A DNA stretch of 64,000 nt. Origin: Whitmania pigra (lineage: Eukaryota; Annelida; Clitellata; Hirudinida; Haemopidae). The position numbers were made by a program, and so were the translations under genes. The notes under the pieces are model-generated. The model was not told the DNA's origin. It was given only the letters and a program-made list of their open reading frames with translations, and did not search any database. The stretch covers positions 578,501 through 642,500 of the forward strand of contig JAJTWR010000365.1 of the NCBI GenBank assembly GCA_021613335.1, in the 5' to 3' direction. Positions 1 to 16,800 of the stretch are shown here, piece by piece (positions within the stretch are counted from its first letter, which is position 1; each line of letters starts with the position of its first letter).

Positions 1-905
<905 letters not shown>

Positions 906-1666
906 CGTAATCATCATCATCATCACTTCCGTGTTAACGCATGAATAATTTCAGTACCTGTTTTTCAATCAGTTGAAAGACGTCGAGTATCTGGCCAGTC
1001 GATCCTTCGTATTGTTCGGCTAAAAATAAACATAGAAACTAATTATAATGTTTGATAATCGATAATCATTAATTAATATTCAATAGTTAGTAATTATGCA
1101 ATATTAAACTAAAAATGGCTACAGTCTGATAATAAATTATGAATAACTAGTCATTTTAAATCTCATTGGCTTTGTGCAAACTGCAAGTCCTTTTAGTTTC
1201 AGTTTCTAAAATAATTTACCATTGCTTGGAGAAGTGCTTAATTAATAATTAATGAACTACTTATTACGTTTATTCATATTTACATTTGATTAATTAATGA
1301 TTAAAGAGCTAATTATTACGTTTATTTATGTTTATATTTTTACATTCATACACTCGTTGACATTCACATTTACATTTGCATGTACACCTACATTTATTTT
1401 TTATTTTTGTGGGGTTTTCCCAACTTGTGAATATTAATAATTTGCAAACGTATTATTATTATTATTTCTTTGCAATATTATAACAATATTGATCAAGAAT
1501 GATTGAAGCAACGATCAAAGTTTAATAAAAACAACAAATAATTACACAATAATAATAACCTTCATTGTAATAATAAATGCTAAAATATTAATTATAAATA
1601 ATAAAATTTAATAAAATCAAATAATCAAATGAAATGAACGTTAAAAAGGAAAATTGAATCGCTTAC

Positions 1667-2582
<916 letters not shown>

Positions 2583-2682
2583 TTCGTTGTCGTCGTTGCT
2601 GTTGTTGCTGCCGATGTTGCAGCTGATGTTGTTCCTGTTGTTGATTAAAACGATTAATCGATCTAATTAGCCTAATTAATGC

Positions 2683-3098
2683 CTTAGACTTAATGACTTA
2701 TCATTAGAGTCCAAACTAGTTGATCTATCAGTTCTGTTTAGAAAATTCACGACTACACTTCGTCAACAAGACTGCTCCTGTGACATTGATCCTCTGCGAC
2801 AACTCTCGACGTGCGAGGTTTTATAGACGTTACGACATGAGGTTGGACGATTGAACAACAATTTCAATGACGACCGCCGCTATTGAATTCGAATTAAAAA
2901 TCGTCTCAGAACAGATCACGAACTCCTACGCAATGTAAACAAAATCAGAGTTCTTTGAAAACCATTTGTCGAACAAGTCATTTGTGAGGCGCGTGCAATC
3001 CATTGTGTCGCTCGCTTATTATTGGCCTGTCGAGTTTTTAACTGCTCTTAATTTTAGTCTGTGGGATTTCTTGTAAAAACAACTTAGAAACAACTTAA
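2683..3098. other. Probable 5' flank of the Gln/Asn-rich gene
   Basis: Unique, moderately AT-rich sequence with no ORF of note. It includes the TATA-like TTTATAG near 2820 and ends at the TTAA insertion site of the piggyBac element (3095-3098). Confidence 0.35.
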
Positions 3099-3634
3099 CC
3101 CTCATCCGGTACATGCTAAAAACTTACGTTCCCGCTTCTTGGGGTTCAAATTGCACCCCTATTCCTTTTCATTTAATATTAATTCAGAAACTTTTTTTTT
3201 GCAAAGTTAGTTTGAACAAGATTAATTATATTTATTTTAAATTTATGCAATAATTGTTTTTAAACAATACTTTTCATCAACTAAAAATTAATGAAATTGC
3301 TCATTTGAGATTCAATGTAATTACCAAATTGCTCAACGTTAATGCGAATAATATCTCTTAATTGTGTAGTTATGTGCATTTGTCACATTTGATCTGTTGA
3401 CGGACAAGCAGGTCTAAAGCACTTCAAGCTCGCGCGGTTGCAAGTGACAAAGTCCCTGTGTTTTATTTACTTTAGCTGGTCTTTCATTTATTGTCTCAAG
3501 TTTTCCAGATTTTAGCTCGAAATTTTGAATTGCATCCATGATCGATTCTCTGAGATGGTTGTGTTGACGTCTTCTAATCAATGGCTGGGCGAGAGAATCT
3601 CCGTGACTTCGATAACCAAATTACGAAATACTGG

Positions 3635-4003
3635 CAATGGCATGTTTGTCAAGCACATTGAAGAACATGACCACAGGCCACTTGTGATTTTTCGCTTGAA
3701 AGAGGAGATGCAAGCCAAATGCTCCTAGTTTTCTATGCTGTTCTTATTTGAATTACAATGAAGGATAATCTTTGGTTTTTGTTTCGGACCCTCTTCAGCC
3801 TTGTCACGATGACCGACTTACCTTTTTGGGAACATATAATACTAAAGTTTTGTCGCCATCGAATGCGAACGAAGATAATCCAATTCTGTTTTGTGCCTAG
3901 CTTCTCGTTTATACTTGAGTGTGGTTCCCACACAGGTCATACCTTGAGTAAGCAATTCTTCTGCTCGCACAAAGCTTTTGAATAGGTTATCTCCCACCGA
4001 CCA
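3635..4003 (-). pseudogene. piggyBac transposase remnant
   Basis: Read on the minus strand, broken frames give ELLTQGMTCVGTTLKYKREA (compare the piggyBac 'L...L....VGTIR.NR' block). Further on come a lysine-rich stretch and WPVVMFFNVLDKHAIAS, which matches the family's C-terminal 'RW....FFN.LD....N....' block. Stop codons and frame changes separate the blocks, and the usual YN..MGGVD..D motif is not readable. It is clearly non-functional. Confidence 0.8.
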
Positions 4004-4468
4004 CTTTTGCACCAAGGTGATGTCATTCTTTTCACAATACGTGCATCCTGATTCTGATCTCTGACTTCATTTGATTGCCTCACAAGCTAAAACTCCATGT
4101 TTAATGAATAATACGTGGCACTGTCACAGCATCACAACACCTTTATTCCATATTTTGCAGGTTTACTTAGAATGTACTGCCTAAATGAACATTGTGCTCT
4201 GAATGGAACTACCGTTATGTCTGCTCCAGGAATATAATCATTTCATTGCAACAAACATTGTCCAAACGTCTTGAAAAGCAACTATCCGTGTTTTTAAACA
4301 TGAATTTAAAAAAAGTAGAAATGCAATTAGCTCCAAAATGATGAATTTATTGATTTATCAACGTCATAAACTAATTTTTCTGGGTTGTATATTGCATCTT
4401 TTAAGAAAATATGCCATCAGATTTACTTCAACAGTTTTCATGATTTTTTTTTTTGCAAGACCACAAGT

Positions 4469-4556
4469 ACAAATGGTGTACAAATGGTGTACAAATGGTA
4501 TACAAATGGTGTACAAATGATGTACAAATGGTGTACAAATGGTGTACAAATGGTGT
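4469..4556. repeat. 11-bp tandem repeat inside the piggyBac element
   Basis: Eight head-to-tail copies of ACAAATGGTGT, with only a few substitutions (for example GGTAT, GATGT). It lies near the right end of the piggyBac element, where some transposons carry subterminal repeats that could bind transposase. It may also be a simple expansion. Confidence 0.9.
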
Positions 4557-4665
4557 GTTTACAATGTCGTAAAAGAAAGCTGGCGCAATGTTTAAAATAA
4601 GATTACAGTAGCAAAACAATTCGCTAGGGTTGCAGAATGTGCCCTGAGTAACGGATGAGGCTTAA

Positions 4666-6487
4666 AAAAACTTTTAAAAAACTTTGAAACAACTTAATTA
4701 AAAACAACTTAAAAACATCTCGAAAACAACTTAAGGACTTTCCCGAGGTTATGCGAATATTTTTAATTGCAATTTAAAATTTTTTTTTAAATTTGTATTA
4801 TTTTCAATTGTTAACTTTTACAGTGAAATATGTAGTTTATATGAGCAAATGCATGCAAATAATATTTATCACACTTATATTGTTAATATTTATGAGCATT
4901 TTGATAAAATTATTTGATAAAATGTGACCCTATTACCAGATTCAAAGCACCGATTGACTGCCCACCTTTTTACAACCCACTCGGTGCTTGAACAATGAGG
5001 ACGTGTATAACCACGAATTCACAACCGCAGCATATTCTGAACACAACATCTAACAACATCCACCCAGGTAGAACCGAAGCAATGCAGGTCGTACTTCAAA
5101 TTTAAGCAAATTACACGTCGAAACTACGGTTGAAATGAGTACGAACAGTGGCGGGTTATATTAAAATAAAGCAGAAAAAATTGATATAAACAAAAGTTTA
5201 GTAGTTAATGTTTCTTCAACCAATCGTAAAACCGATAAATGTCGGAATATTAATATTCATTTATCCGCCAGCCAATAGGAATTCTTCGAATATATAATTC
5301 AACAGTCGATCGTAATGGAAAATTTTCTACATTAACATAGTCATTCATATTCATTAAGTTCCCCAATAACGTAATAATTCTTAGAATTTTAAAAGACAAT
5401 CCTAGGCTTGTTTTTCTCAAGAGATATTATTTGAAGTCATAACTTACTTCATAGATCCCTGTCAATGATCCATTACTAATTCAAATATTATTATCAATAT
5501 TATTATTATTAATATTTTTACCATTATTATTACTGTAAATATTAATAACATTATTATCGATGTTGTTAATTTAATGTAAAAGTAATCATGATTGTTGTTA
5601 TTATTAATTCTAGTGTGGGATGATGCAGAGTCAACGAAATGAAACTATGTTTCTTTTAATAATGTTTAAAAATGTTAAATGAAAAACGCTTCGTGTTGAG
5701 AAGCAGATGAAACAATATAAATATATTTGTAAATATAAATGCGAATGTAAATATAATTGTAAATGAAAATGTAAATGCACATATAAATGTAAATGTAAAT
5801 TGTCTATAAAATCAAATGAAGGAATTCCCAACAGTACTTGGAATTGTGAGATAAATTGTCGGCATTAATAATCTACCACTTATAAATAATATCTTCATCA
5901 TGTCTTACATTCAATGAATGTGCTTTGAAAAAATTATTAATTCTGAAAAATCATGGATAACTTGAATGACAATTGGATAATCATTATCATTAATATAATT
6001 ATAATAATAAATTATGAGATTAATATACATCTGTTGTTTAAAAATATTTGTTTTTTATTTTTTATCTAATTCTTATTAAATTTCCTTTTATCAGAAACTC
6101 AGTTTCCCACTAACTCATTAATATTCAATGACACTAGCTTGAGTAACGTTGTTATTGTTTTTACACTTGGTTTGCACTATTTACAAAACATGTCTGCCTT
6201 GAAACGTTTGGTCATGGATTTCTGGCAATGTTGTCGTACATAATGCGCTATACAAATGATTGTTGTTTTTAATGAATATATTTGGCGTTTTTTTCCTTTA
6301 AAATAAAGATAAAATGGCAAGGGTTAGACATAAACAAACACTGCATTCAATACACCTTGATTTATGTCGGTGTTTTTATCCATAAATACCTTTCATGAAC
6401 TATATAGACGGAAATTTACAAAGGTCGTAAATTAAGTTCAATTCAATTTGTCTATTCTTTATCATGCAAATGCATGCAACGGAATAT
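4666..6487. other. AT-rich spacer, no gene seen
   Basis: No supported coding exon. A TGTAAA/AAATGT-type degenerate hexamer repeat lies at about 5710-5810, giving a false His/Leu-rich ORF. A possible hairpin (AAGCACCGA with TCGGTGCTT) lies at 4942-4989. At 6243-6262 is GCGCTATACAAATGATTG, similar to the SINE tail seen near 35930. Confidence 0.6.
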
Positions 6488-6495
6488 CTTGTAAT

Positions 6496-6573
6496 CAGTG
6501 GCGTCTCTAGGGGGAGGACCTTGAAAGGTGAAAGTCTTAAGGGGTGACACCTTACGTTTTTCCTACGCCACTG
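6496..6573. mobile_element. 78-bp hAT-type MITE
   Basis: The inverted termini are CAGTGGCGTCTC on the left and CCTACGCCACTG on the right. They are flanked by an 8-bp target duplication with one mismatch (CTTGTAAT at 6488-6495, TTTGTAAT at 6574-6581). An 8-bp duplication and CAGTGGCG-type ends are typical of hAT elements. It has no coding capacity and must have been mobilised in trans. Confidence 0.8.
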
Positions 6574-6581
6574 TTTGTAAT

Positions 6582-7850
6582 CAATTCTGACTTCAGTAAT
6601 GCTCAAAAATGGAATTGATCATTTTGTAAAAGTTTTTGAGACTTTAACATTAAAATAACAGTGAATGATGATGCAGGGGCAAGTCAAAAGTGCATCAAAA
6701 GTCAACCACTTCTCAATGTGTCAAATTTTTACCTTCGTTAATTATGTTTTACATCATTTACTTCTTTCTACTCAAGGTTTATGTGTTTTTAAAATGTTGT
6801 TTTCTTCTACATTCGAAGTAACTAATGCCCATTTCATAGTTATAAAGCTCCACGCCACCACGAAACTTTTTTGCCATATTTTTTAGAAAAATAAAAGTTC
6901 GTAAAAAGTGAAACTTTTATTAATACTAAGCAGTTTAACTTAATCCTGTTCAGAATCGATGACGTAACTTATTTTATTTCGGTTAAGTTACAATTTCACC
7001 GTTAAAGCCATTTATAAGAATTTTAACTTATGTGAAAGCATTTAATTAATTGTAAACAAAACTTAATAAAATATTAATGAATTATTTTTATGCAATTACT
7101 TGTATTGTTGAAATATTCTCAAATAAATACGTAATTACATAACACAAAATGTAAACAGCCCATTCTTTCAACTTATTAATATTCATATTTCTGCCACTTT
7201 GTTGGTTAGTTATGCAATCATCTCCTTAATTGCTTTTGTCTTACCAACAAATGAAAAATAATTTTGTAACGGACAATTAGATATTGAAGCACTTGCGTCG
7301 AATTTTAAAGTTTGATTTTAAAGATATGCGGTCTAAAATAGGGTTTAAGCGCTTTATTGCTTTTCACTGCTATAAATTGTTATATACATTTCACATTGAG
7401 TGCTTTATAAATGTAACACAAACTTCACTTGAAACAAAATATATTCAAGGAAAATATTAAAATGACATTCAATATTCAAGTTGGAATGTTAAACATTAAG
7501 TTTAAAATGCTGGTAATGGTAATTCGATTCAATTTTGTAATTGGTAATTTTTAAATTTATTAACTTACTTAAAATTTAAACGTTTTACGAATACGTTTAT
7601 AAGATTACGATCACTGCAATCACGACATCCGTATTGAAACATCTTGATCAAACATTAATTTCAAAAAACCATTAAAATAGCAATTAAAAAATTAAATTAA
7701 ATTTTATAGATTAATGAACTTTTAACAAAAATGTATTTTGAAACTAATGGCAGCACAGCACTTTTTTAATGGAGACATTCATCATCGGATGTAGGCGGTG
7801 CCTAGTGCGTGACAGACACTTTACATAGGCATTCGAGCTCTAGTCTCCTT
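6582..7850. other. AT-rich spacer, no gene seen
   Basis: The sequence is rich in A/T with many stops in all frames. The last 60 bp before cofilin are less AT-rich and probably hold the cofilin promoter and 5'UTR. Confidence 0.6.
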
Positions 7851-7882
7851 TCTTGTTCGTGCGTCTCGTTAGCTACAGTAAA

Positions 7883-8516
7883 ATGGCTGCCTCTGGTGTT
7901 TCGGTGAGAGATGAGGTTGTTGCCGAGTACAACAACATTAAAATCGGACACAAATATAGTTACATCCAGTTAAAGTTGACTGATGACAAGACTGCCATTG
8001 AGGTTGAAAAAGCTGTCCCCACTGAAAAGAGATCTCCTGCCGAAGAAAAGAAGGCCTTTGAAGATTTCGTTCAGGAACTGCCGCCCAGCGATTGCCGCTA
8101 TGTAGTCTATGATTTCCATTTCGAAACCACCCACTCGGGATCGAGAGAACAACTTATCTTTGTTGTTTGGTGAGTTAATTGGAAATTTTTAAAAAATGGC
8201 GACCGAGTTCCGGGTTGGTCCGGTCGAAGCGCCTGTCGGAATTTTTCATCTAGATAATTATTTGTTTTCTCAGTAGATTTGTTTTTACATTTGGCACTTT
8301 TGTAATTACATTTTATGTATTTGATTAGACATTTAATCATGTTATCTTAGGTGCCCAGACAAGGCTCCTACTAAGTCCAAAATGCTGTACGCCTCGAGCA
8401 AAGAAGCTCTGAGGAAGAAGTTGGTCGGAATCACCCATGAAGTCCAGGCCACTGACATGTGCGAGCTCAACCACAAAGAGATCACGGAAAAGGTGCTGAG
8501 CAGAATGGTCAAGTAG
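7883..8516 (+). CDS. Cofilin / actin-depolymerising factor
   Basis: Two exons (7883-8169, 8351-8516) joined in phase give 150 residues, the usual size of an ADF/cofilin. The intron splits the Trp codon of W-C-P-D (TG|GTGAGT ... TTAG|G). The family signature is plain: [13 protein letters not shown] near the N-terminus, then YVVYDFHFE and the long-helix region [20 protein letters not shown] that binds actin. These proteins sever and depolymerise actin filaments in the cytoplasm. The N-terminus is MAASGV rather than the common M-A-S-G-V; the Ser is the probable LIM-kinase regulatory site, shifted by one Ala. Upstream in-frame residues lack a better start. A poly(A) signal lies at 9013. Identification is firm; the paralogue is not determined. 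Confidence 0.96.
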
Positions 8517-9012
8517 ATGCTCTTCCTACGGGTAGCAGTCCTTATTAAGATGCTTCTCCCTTGCCTTCAGCAACAGGGGCATGCACTTAGGGGATGATTT
8601 GCTGATCAATATGACTTTTTTGCATCATGAAATCTTCACTTTTTATTATGGAAATTTGAATTCTGTGCTTTTAGTTTGGCTTGCATACTCATAATTTTCT
8701 GGGGTTCTGTTGATATTTTGATTTAATTGTGAAAGTCCCCCAATTCCGATAAGCTACCCTTTTGGGATACTGTTCACAGGGGAGCAAGATATTCTCACAT
8801 TCAAATGTTAACATTCCGTACTACGAAGTGGCTAGTAATTACGATGATAATTGTATTGATACTTTTCATGTGAGAAGATTGTTTCATACTGTTTCACCAT
8901 ATTGTTCCATACCATTTATGCCCATCGGTAGACCGTTGTGTTTGCTGCGTCAAAAGTTTATTTTTTGGTCCAATACATGAAGACGCAGCTTTTCAATTGT
9001 GCATGATTGACA

Positions 9013-9018
9013 AATAAA
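9013..9018 (+). terminator. AATAAA poly(A) signal of cofilin
   Basis: AATAAA is the first good signal in the roughly 500-bp 3'UTR after the cofilin stop codon. It lies only about 27 bp from the opposite-strand signal at 9045-9050, so the two convergent transcripts almost touch or overlap. Confidence 0.7.
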
Positions 9019-9044
9019 AAACGTTACAAAACTCATACATTGTC

Positions 9045-9050
9045 TTTATT
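9045..9050 (-). terminator. AATAAA poly(A) signal of the minus-strand secreted-protein gene
   Basis: TTTATT on the plus strand reads AATAAA on the minus strand, 24 bp after the stop codon at 9074-9076. The short 3'UTR supports the gene model. Confidence 0.65.
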
Positions 9051-9073
9051 GGAATTAATTCTAACTAAAGTTA

Positions 9074-9752
9074 CTAGTTATCTACTCTTGCTGGTGCAAA
9101 ATTTGTTGGGGCTGAGTTTCTCTGGATCCAGGGTTCCATTTCATCTAGTATGTTGTTGATAACTTTTGGGTGATTTTGGGCATCCTGGTTCTTTAGCTTC
9201 TCTCTTTTGGATTTTATTTTATCCAGACTGGCTATTGCCTTGCTTATTACATTGAGTGATTTCTTGATCAAATCTTCTCTGGATGTCTAAATAATTGATG
9301 GCAAAGTTAATTTAATGAGGCCAAAAAAAGATGTTTTAAGTATTTGCAACCTTGGGTTGAAAAGTCTCCTTCATCCTATGGAAGTTTTCCCATTTGGTGT
9401 TGACTTTGCTGTGCTCGTTTGATTGCTTTAAAAGCTTTGTTCCAAAAGAGGAGTGCAAAAGCTTCTTGCTCCTTTTTGAAGAATTTCTGTTGAAATATCT
9501 TTTTGGAAACAACAAGTTTCTCCTTATGCATTTCATCAAAGGAGATTCTTGCGAGCTAATGTCGTAAGCTTTAGCACTTTTCAGGCCTGACCCCGATTGA
9601 GAATGAGTAATAAGATCGTAGCAGACACGGGAGAACTTGGGCCTGACGACCTGAAACGATAGGGGCTTGCAATTACTCATGGCAGCTTTATCACCGACTC
9701 CCATGTTTAGCCAGACAAAAAAGCAGACGATCAGAGCTAATTGAGGACGCAT
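9074..9752 (-). CDS. Predicted small secreted basic protein, unknown family
   Basis: Two exons (9752-9351, then 9286-9074) join in frame at AAG|GTTGCA and ATTTAG|ACATCC, giving about 204 residues. The start MRPQLALIVCFFVWLNMGVG is a good signal peptide; an in-frame Met 18 codons upstream (9806) would spoil it. After cleavage there are few cysteines (CKP, VCYD, KCIR) and many basic residues, including KRSKK and KYFNRNSSKR, which could be prohormone-type cleavage sites. A C-terminal stretch (KSLNVISKAIASLDKIKS) could form an amphipathic helix. It shares a short divergent promoter region (about 200 bp) with the V-ATPase E gene and converges on cofilin. I do not recognise a family; a signalling peptide precursor or small cytokine is possible. 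The donor is weak. Confidence 0.6.
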
Positions 9753-9952
9753 CAAAAAGTTGCATAACGTTTTTTTTAACGTTGCATTAAAACTGCAAAA
9801 TTTCATATTATTAAATGCTAAAATTATTTATAAAAAGAAGATGCGGTTAAAAATAATTTCAAAGATATCGATGTGCCTAATTAGAAATTCAAAACATCTA
9901 CTCTTGAGCAATATTGTTTCACAATTAGTTTACAAAGTAATAAAGACGCAAT

Positions 9953-12740
<2,788 letters not shown>

Positions 12741-13866
12741 GAAGTCAAAAGGTTCAGAGTTCAGGCCGCACTGCCGGGACTCTCGGCCCAAACCCGTTTG
12801 CATTTAATTCAACTAGCTTAATCTTAATCTCTTAGGGAAATTCTTTTGGATACATTTTGCTGAGTTATGACTTTTCTACCAGCTGTCTTGAACAATTTAA
12901 AGTGAGGAAAGTATGAAGAAATGCTCATGCGAGCGGACACTTATTCTAGTCAGACTTCATAATAATTTAAGAGCTCGCAGATTTTTACTCCGTTAAACTT
13001 TGTCTTTACTAACATATTTATTATTTATTTCGATGAACTCGTATTTTGATTTTATTTTTATGGTACTTATTAACTCAGTGGTGGGAGGATGAACTTTGAC
13101 ACGAATGCTAGTGCCAACGAAGCAATTGCTGCTAATCAACTACTAGTTTGTGCTAGGTGTTAATTAAGTGAAAACCCACAAAAGGAAGGCTTTGCTTTCT
13201 CTGTTGCTGCTTTACTAATCCAACTGGAAATAAATTTCATCCATCACCCGAACAATTTACTATAATTATAATGATCTACTACAGCATAGAGGGCTGCAGA
13301 TTGGCTATTCCAAGTGATTAATTAAAAATGCATTAAGATATCTTGCTTCTGTTTTGGTGTTTTTATTTTCTTGTTGTTGGTTTGCATCAGCATTTCAAAA
13401 ATAACCAAGTCACGAATTAGGAAACGACACAATGTGCTTAAAAATGCTCTCAATGGACACATTTTTGAAAGCTAGGTCGGGTCACCAGCAGTCACCTTCG
13501 GGAAATTCGGCTGGCATGGGATTGCAACAAAAAACTGCATAAGTGACCTTCGTAAGCGTAAAGTTACAAAATAAATTAGGGTGACGGTTAACAAACAGCT
13601 AATTACTTCAATCGTTTGAAGATTGTTTTAAGATCGACGAGATGTATTGCTTGCAAACAATGCCCAAGACGTGAGAGTCAGAGAATGCCCGATTGCCCTG
13701 ACAATGTAAAAGGGGTGCCTCGAACGAAGCCGGAGTGGAAGCGAAGCGAGTTGCCACGTGCTGTCGTGGGTGCCGATACTCTGAAAACTATAAGCACTGA
13801 TGACGCGATATGACGGGAACATAGAAAAAGCAGCCAATGTCCGAGCAGAGAACGGGGGCCGGATGC
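12741..13866. other. Spacer between V-ATPase E and TIGAR-like gene
   Basis: Two same-facing 3' ends meet here. No separate gene is seen. Plus-strand ORFs near 13616-14046 are shadows of the TIGAR-like last exon and its flank. Confidence 0.5.
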
Positions 13867-16800
13867 CTAACAAACTATGTCGCTGCCGGCAGCGGAATCT
13901 CCTTCTTCCTCCTCCTCAAACTCTCCCAAAAGATGTTTTCGATCGTTCAGGTACAAGCAGGTCACAGCGGTTGGTTTGGCCAGTTTGGTGTTGATGGAAA
14001 TGGCAAACCTCGACAGCCCGGCATTGGACATGATGCTGTGCCTTGAATGTTCGATGTCAACGGCTTGAGTGGGTACTGCTGCTGCCTCTGTAGTCTTGGG
14101 GTTGAGTGGTGATTTGCATTTCAACTCCTTTTGAATAGTTTTAAACATCAGTCGTTTTTACAGAATATCAAATGGGCTTGGTGTGGTTTTAACAGATACA
14201 ACCCAGCAAAGGTAATTTGCAAGGGAAATATTAACTTTAAATAACGTGGGTTCTGCAGACAGGCATAGCTTTTCTATTCACATTCCAGCTCCCATCAGAA
14301 TTGCAATTTACATTTCTAACCATCATAACACAATTCCAAGCCAAATGTTGAGAAAGCACTCAAAAAAGATCTGACAAAACCAACTTTAAAAAAATAATTG
14401 ATGAGCTCCAACAAAAACCCTCCGTGGCTGACCAGGAGAACGTTGGCTAGTTGCTGAGATTGGTCCCCGTCGTCCTCGGGGCGCTCAGTGGAACGACCTT
14501 CTTCTCCTTGTTGACCTTCGTTCTGGAGACCCTCGCAGGAGCCATACTTTCCCCAGAGCAAATTCTCGTTCAAGGCAGAGCCGTGATCCTCGGGCACCCC
14601 CTCGGCAGGATCGCAGCCGCTGGGGCGAAGCTGCCTCCCGAGCTGGAGAACGTCCGGAGTAATGCCGAGATGTTCTTCGTCGGAAGAGCTCTCAAGGCTG
14701 AGACTCATCCTGGCACGAGAGTTTTCAAGTGCTGGGGCTGCACCGTTCTTCAAGTGTTTAGACATCCTACTGCTGCACTCGACCGCATTGCATAGTAGGA
14801 CTCGGCTCGGGCCTCTTTCCGACCCCAGAGGACGGGGGATCAGAGGTATGGCTGCAGACGATGGGCAGCGCTTGCAATCCTGACTTTTACAACAAGGACA
14901 CTGGAAGTTGCTCGTGTTAGATGTTTCATTGTTGCTCGGCTCTGAACTCCCTTTGCAGATCGTTCTGCAGAGTTCTCTGAAGAATGACTTGGCTCTCTCT
15001 CTAACCTGGAGAATATCACTTTGTTTATAGCTTGTCGAGATTGATAATTGACGATGAGGTTGACAGCTGTAATTGCCTAATTACTTATCGGACTCTAGTA
15101 GCTAGAAAATGTGACATAATGTAGGAATTCTGGAATTGAAACAATCCAATAACTGCAAACATAAACAAAATGTCGTGCCACTCCACCGCTTGCATCAACT
15201 TCAACACGAGATCACATTGTTAATCAGCCAACATCGCCCACTGAAACGAAACCAGAAAGCTAATTGCAGAAAATGAAATCGAAAGTGATTTTCACTCGAA
15301 AACGATGCATTTACTCGGAACATTTCTACTTCAAACTTCAAACCTCGGTCTTCGTCTCCATGCCTGGGAGTAGGTTTTTCTTGCTGGTTTTGATGCTCTT
15401 TTGGCAGTTGAGGTGAGACTGGCCTTCCAAAACACCAAGTTTCTTGAGGTAAGAGAACGGAAAGCATAAAATTGATTCTATAAAATCAGACATGATAGTG
15501 CACATCTTTAAGGTCTAAGAGTCTAGTGTTTTAAACGTGATGATGGAACGAAGAAGTTTGTGTGCATCTTTCACTATGATAATAATAAATAATAACATTG
15601 ACAGCTTGACATAAAAAAGAGCATGGTACTGCAGAGCATGAAGTGATAAATAAGAGCACTGATGAATAACAGACTTCACATGAAATAATATACTGGCTGT
15701 TTTTATAAAATATCCACAGATGACCACTTCCTATCTATCTTAAATCTTTGAAATTAAGATCTACTGTATTTAAAGTGATATATTGAGATATAAAACAATA
15801 TATTAAGATACATTCTATTTAAAATAAAAATGATAAATAAGTATAATTATTATATTTACCCTTTCCCTGAGTCTAGAATCTAATGTGATGGGAGCACTGT
15901 CTGCCCTGTTGCGACTCATGATAATTTCACAAGTCTGCAAAAAAGACAATATCAAAATCAGATCAGCAATTCAATTGACAAATCTTCATCTTAAAAATCT
16001 CTTAAAATTGGAAACAATATAAGGTAAAATGAGAAAGCCACATGGTTTTGATTGTTTTCACATCATTAAAAGCAGGAATAACCACTGGCATCAATAGGGA
16101 CAGTTACATTCCCATCTGTTGCAATCCTAATGCAACAAACCTGTCAATCAAGTCTATCATACAAAAGATATATTTCTAAAGAATGAAAGTTCTATCAACA
16201 TCCGTCTTGTTATAAGAATTTGATCTGAGAATGACAATCTGGACGTGCTGGAGCAACCAGAGAAGCCATTAATTAACATCCATTTCACATTAGGAAAGCC
16301 TCAGCCTTGCGGACTGTTAACGCATTTGTCGAACAAAACATTTGATCGTCTCCATCGATCAAAAGGAAAATCGTGATATCTATGTTTGTAAGCACATAAT
16401 AACCAAAACTAACTTCCAGGGCTCTGCTTAAGTCACTGCTGAAAACATGAGTGAAGGCCTCGCTTGCCAATCTCTGGCCCACAAGTACTGCCTGCTGGAC
16501 CCCTCTCTCAACCAACTTTGTGTCAGTATGACCTGTTGAATAAGCGATTTGCTAAACCATGCATAATTGCATAATGTACATGTAAACGATGATAGCAAAT
16601 AATTTTGTAAGGATTCTTAGAAAAGAGAAAAAGAGATGCTTTTGAATTACAAGAGCAACGTTATCAATGTTTGTCCAATGTACATGTCTGAACATAATTC
16701 CTATATAAGATTGGAGATTAAATAACCTTGGACAATCTTCAGTTTATTTTCAGCAGTTTCACCACTGTGAATAAAGGTAAATTATTTATAATTATTAGAA

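Larger units (their letters stand above)
3099..4661 (-). mobile_element. piggyBac-type DNA transposon, decayed
   Basis: TTAA target duplications lie at 3095-3098 and 4662-4665. Just inside are inverted termini: CCCTCATCCGGTAC on the left and the complement of GTAACGGATGAGGC on the right, with 12 of 14 positions matching. TTAA targets and CCC-type ends are characteristic of piggyBac. Minus-strand transposase remnants lie inside (3635-4003). At about 1.56 kb the copy is shorter than a full-length element, so it is probably internally deleted and relies on other copies for transposition, if it moves at all. Confidence 0.85.

Noticed and set aside
4469..4556. CRISPR-like array
   Set aside because: The repeats are 11 bp head-to-tail with no spacers, in a eukaryotic transposon.
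13616..14883. Plus-strand ORFs over the TIGAR-like exons
   Set aside because: They are shadows of exons 6 and 7, whose minus-strand frame has phosphatase motifs and closing phase.
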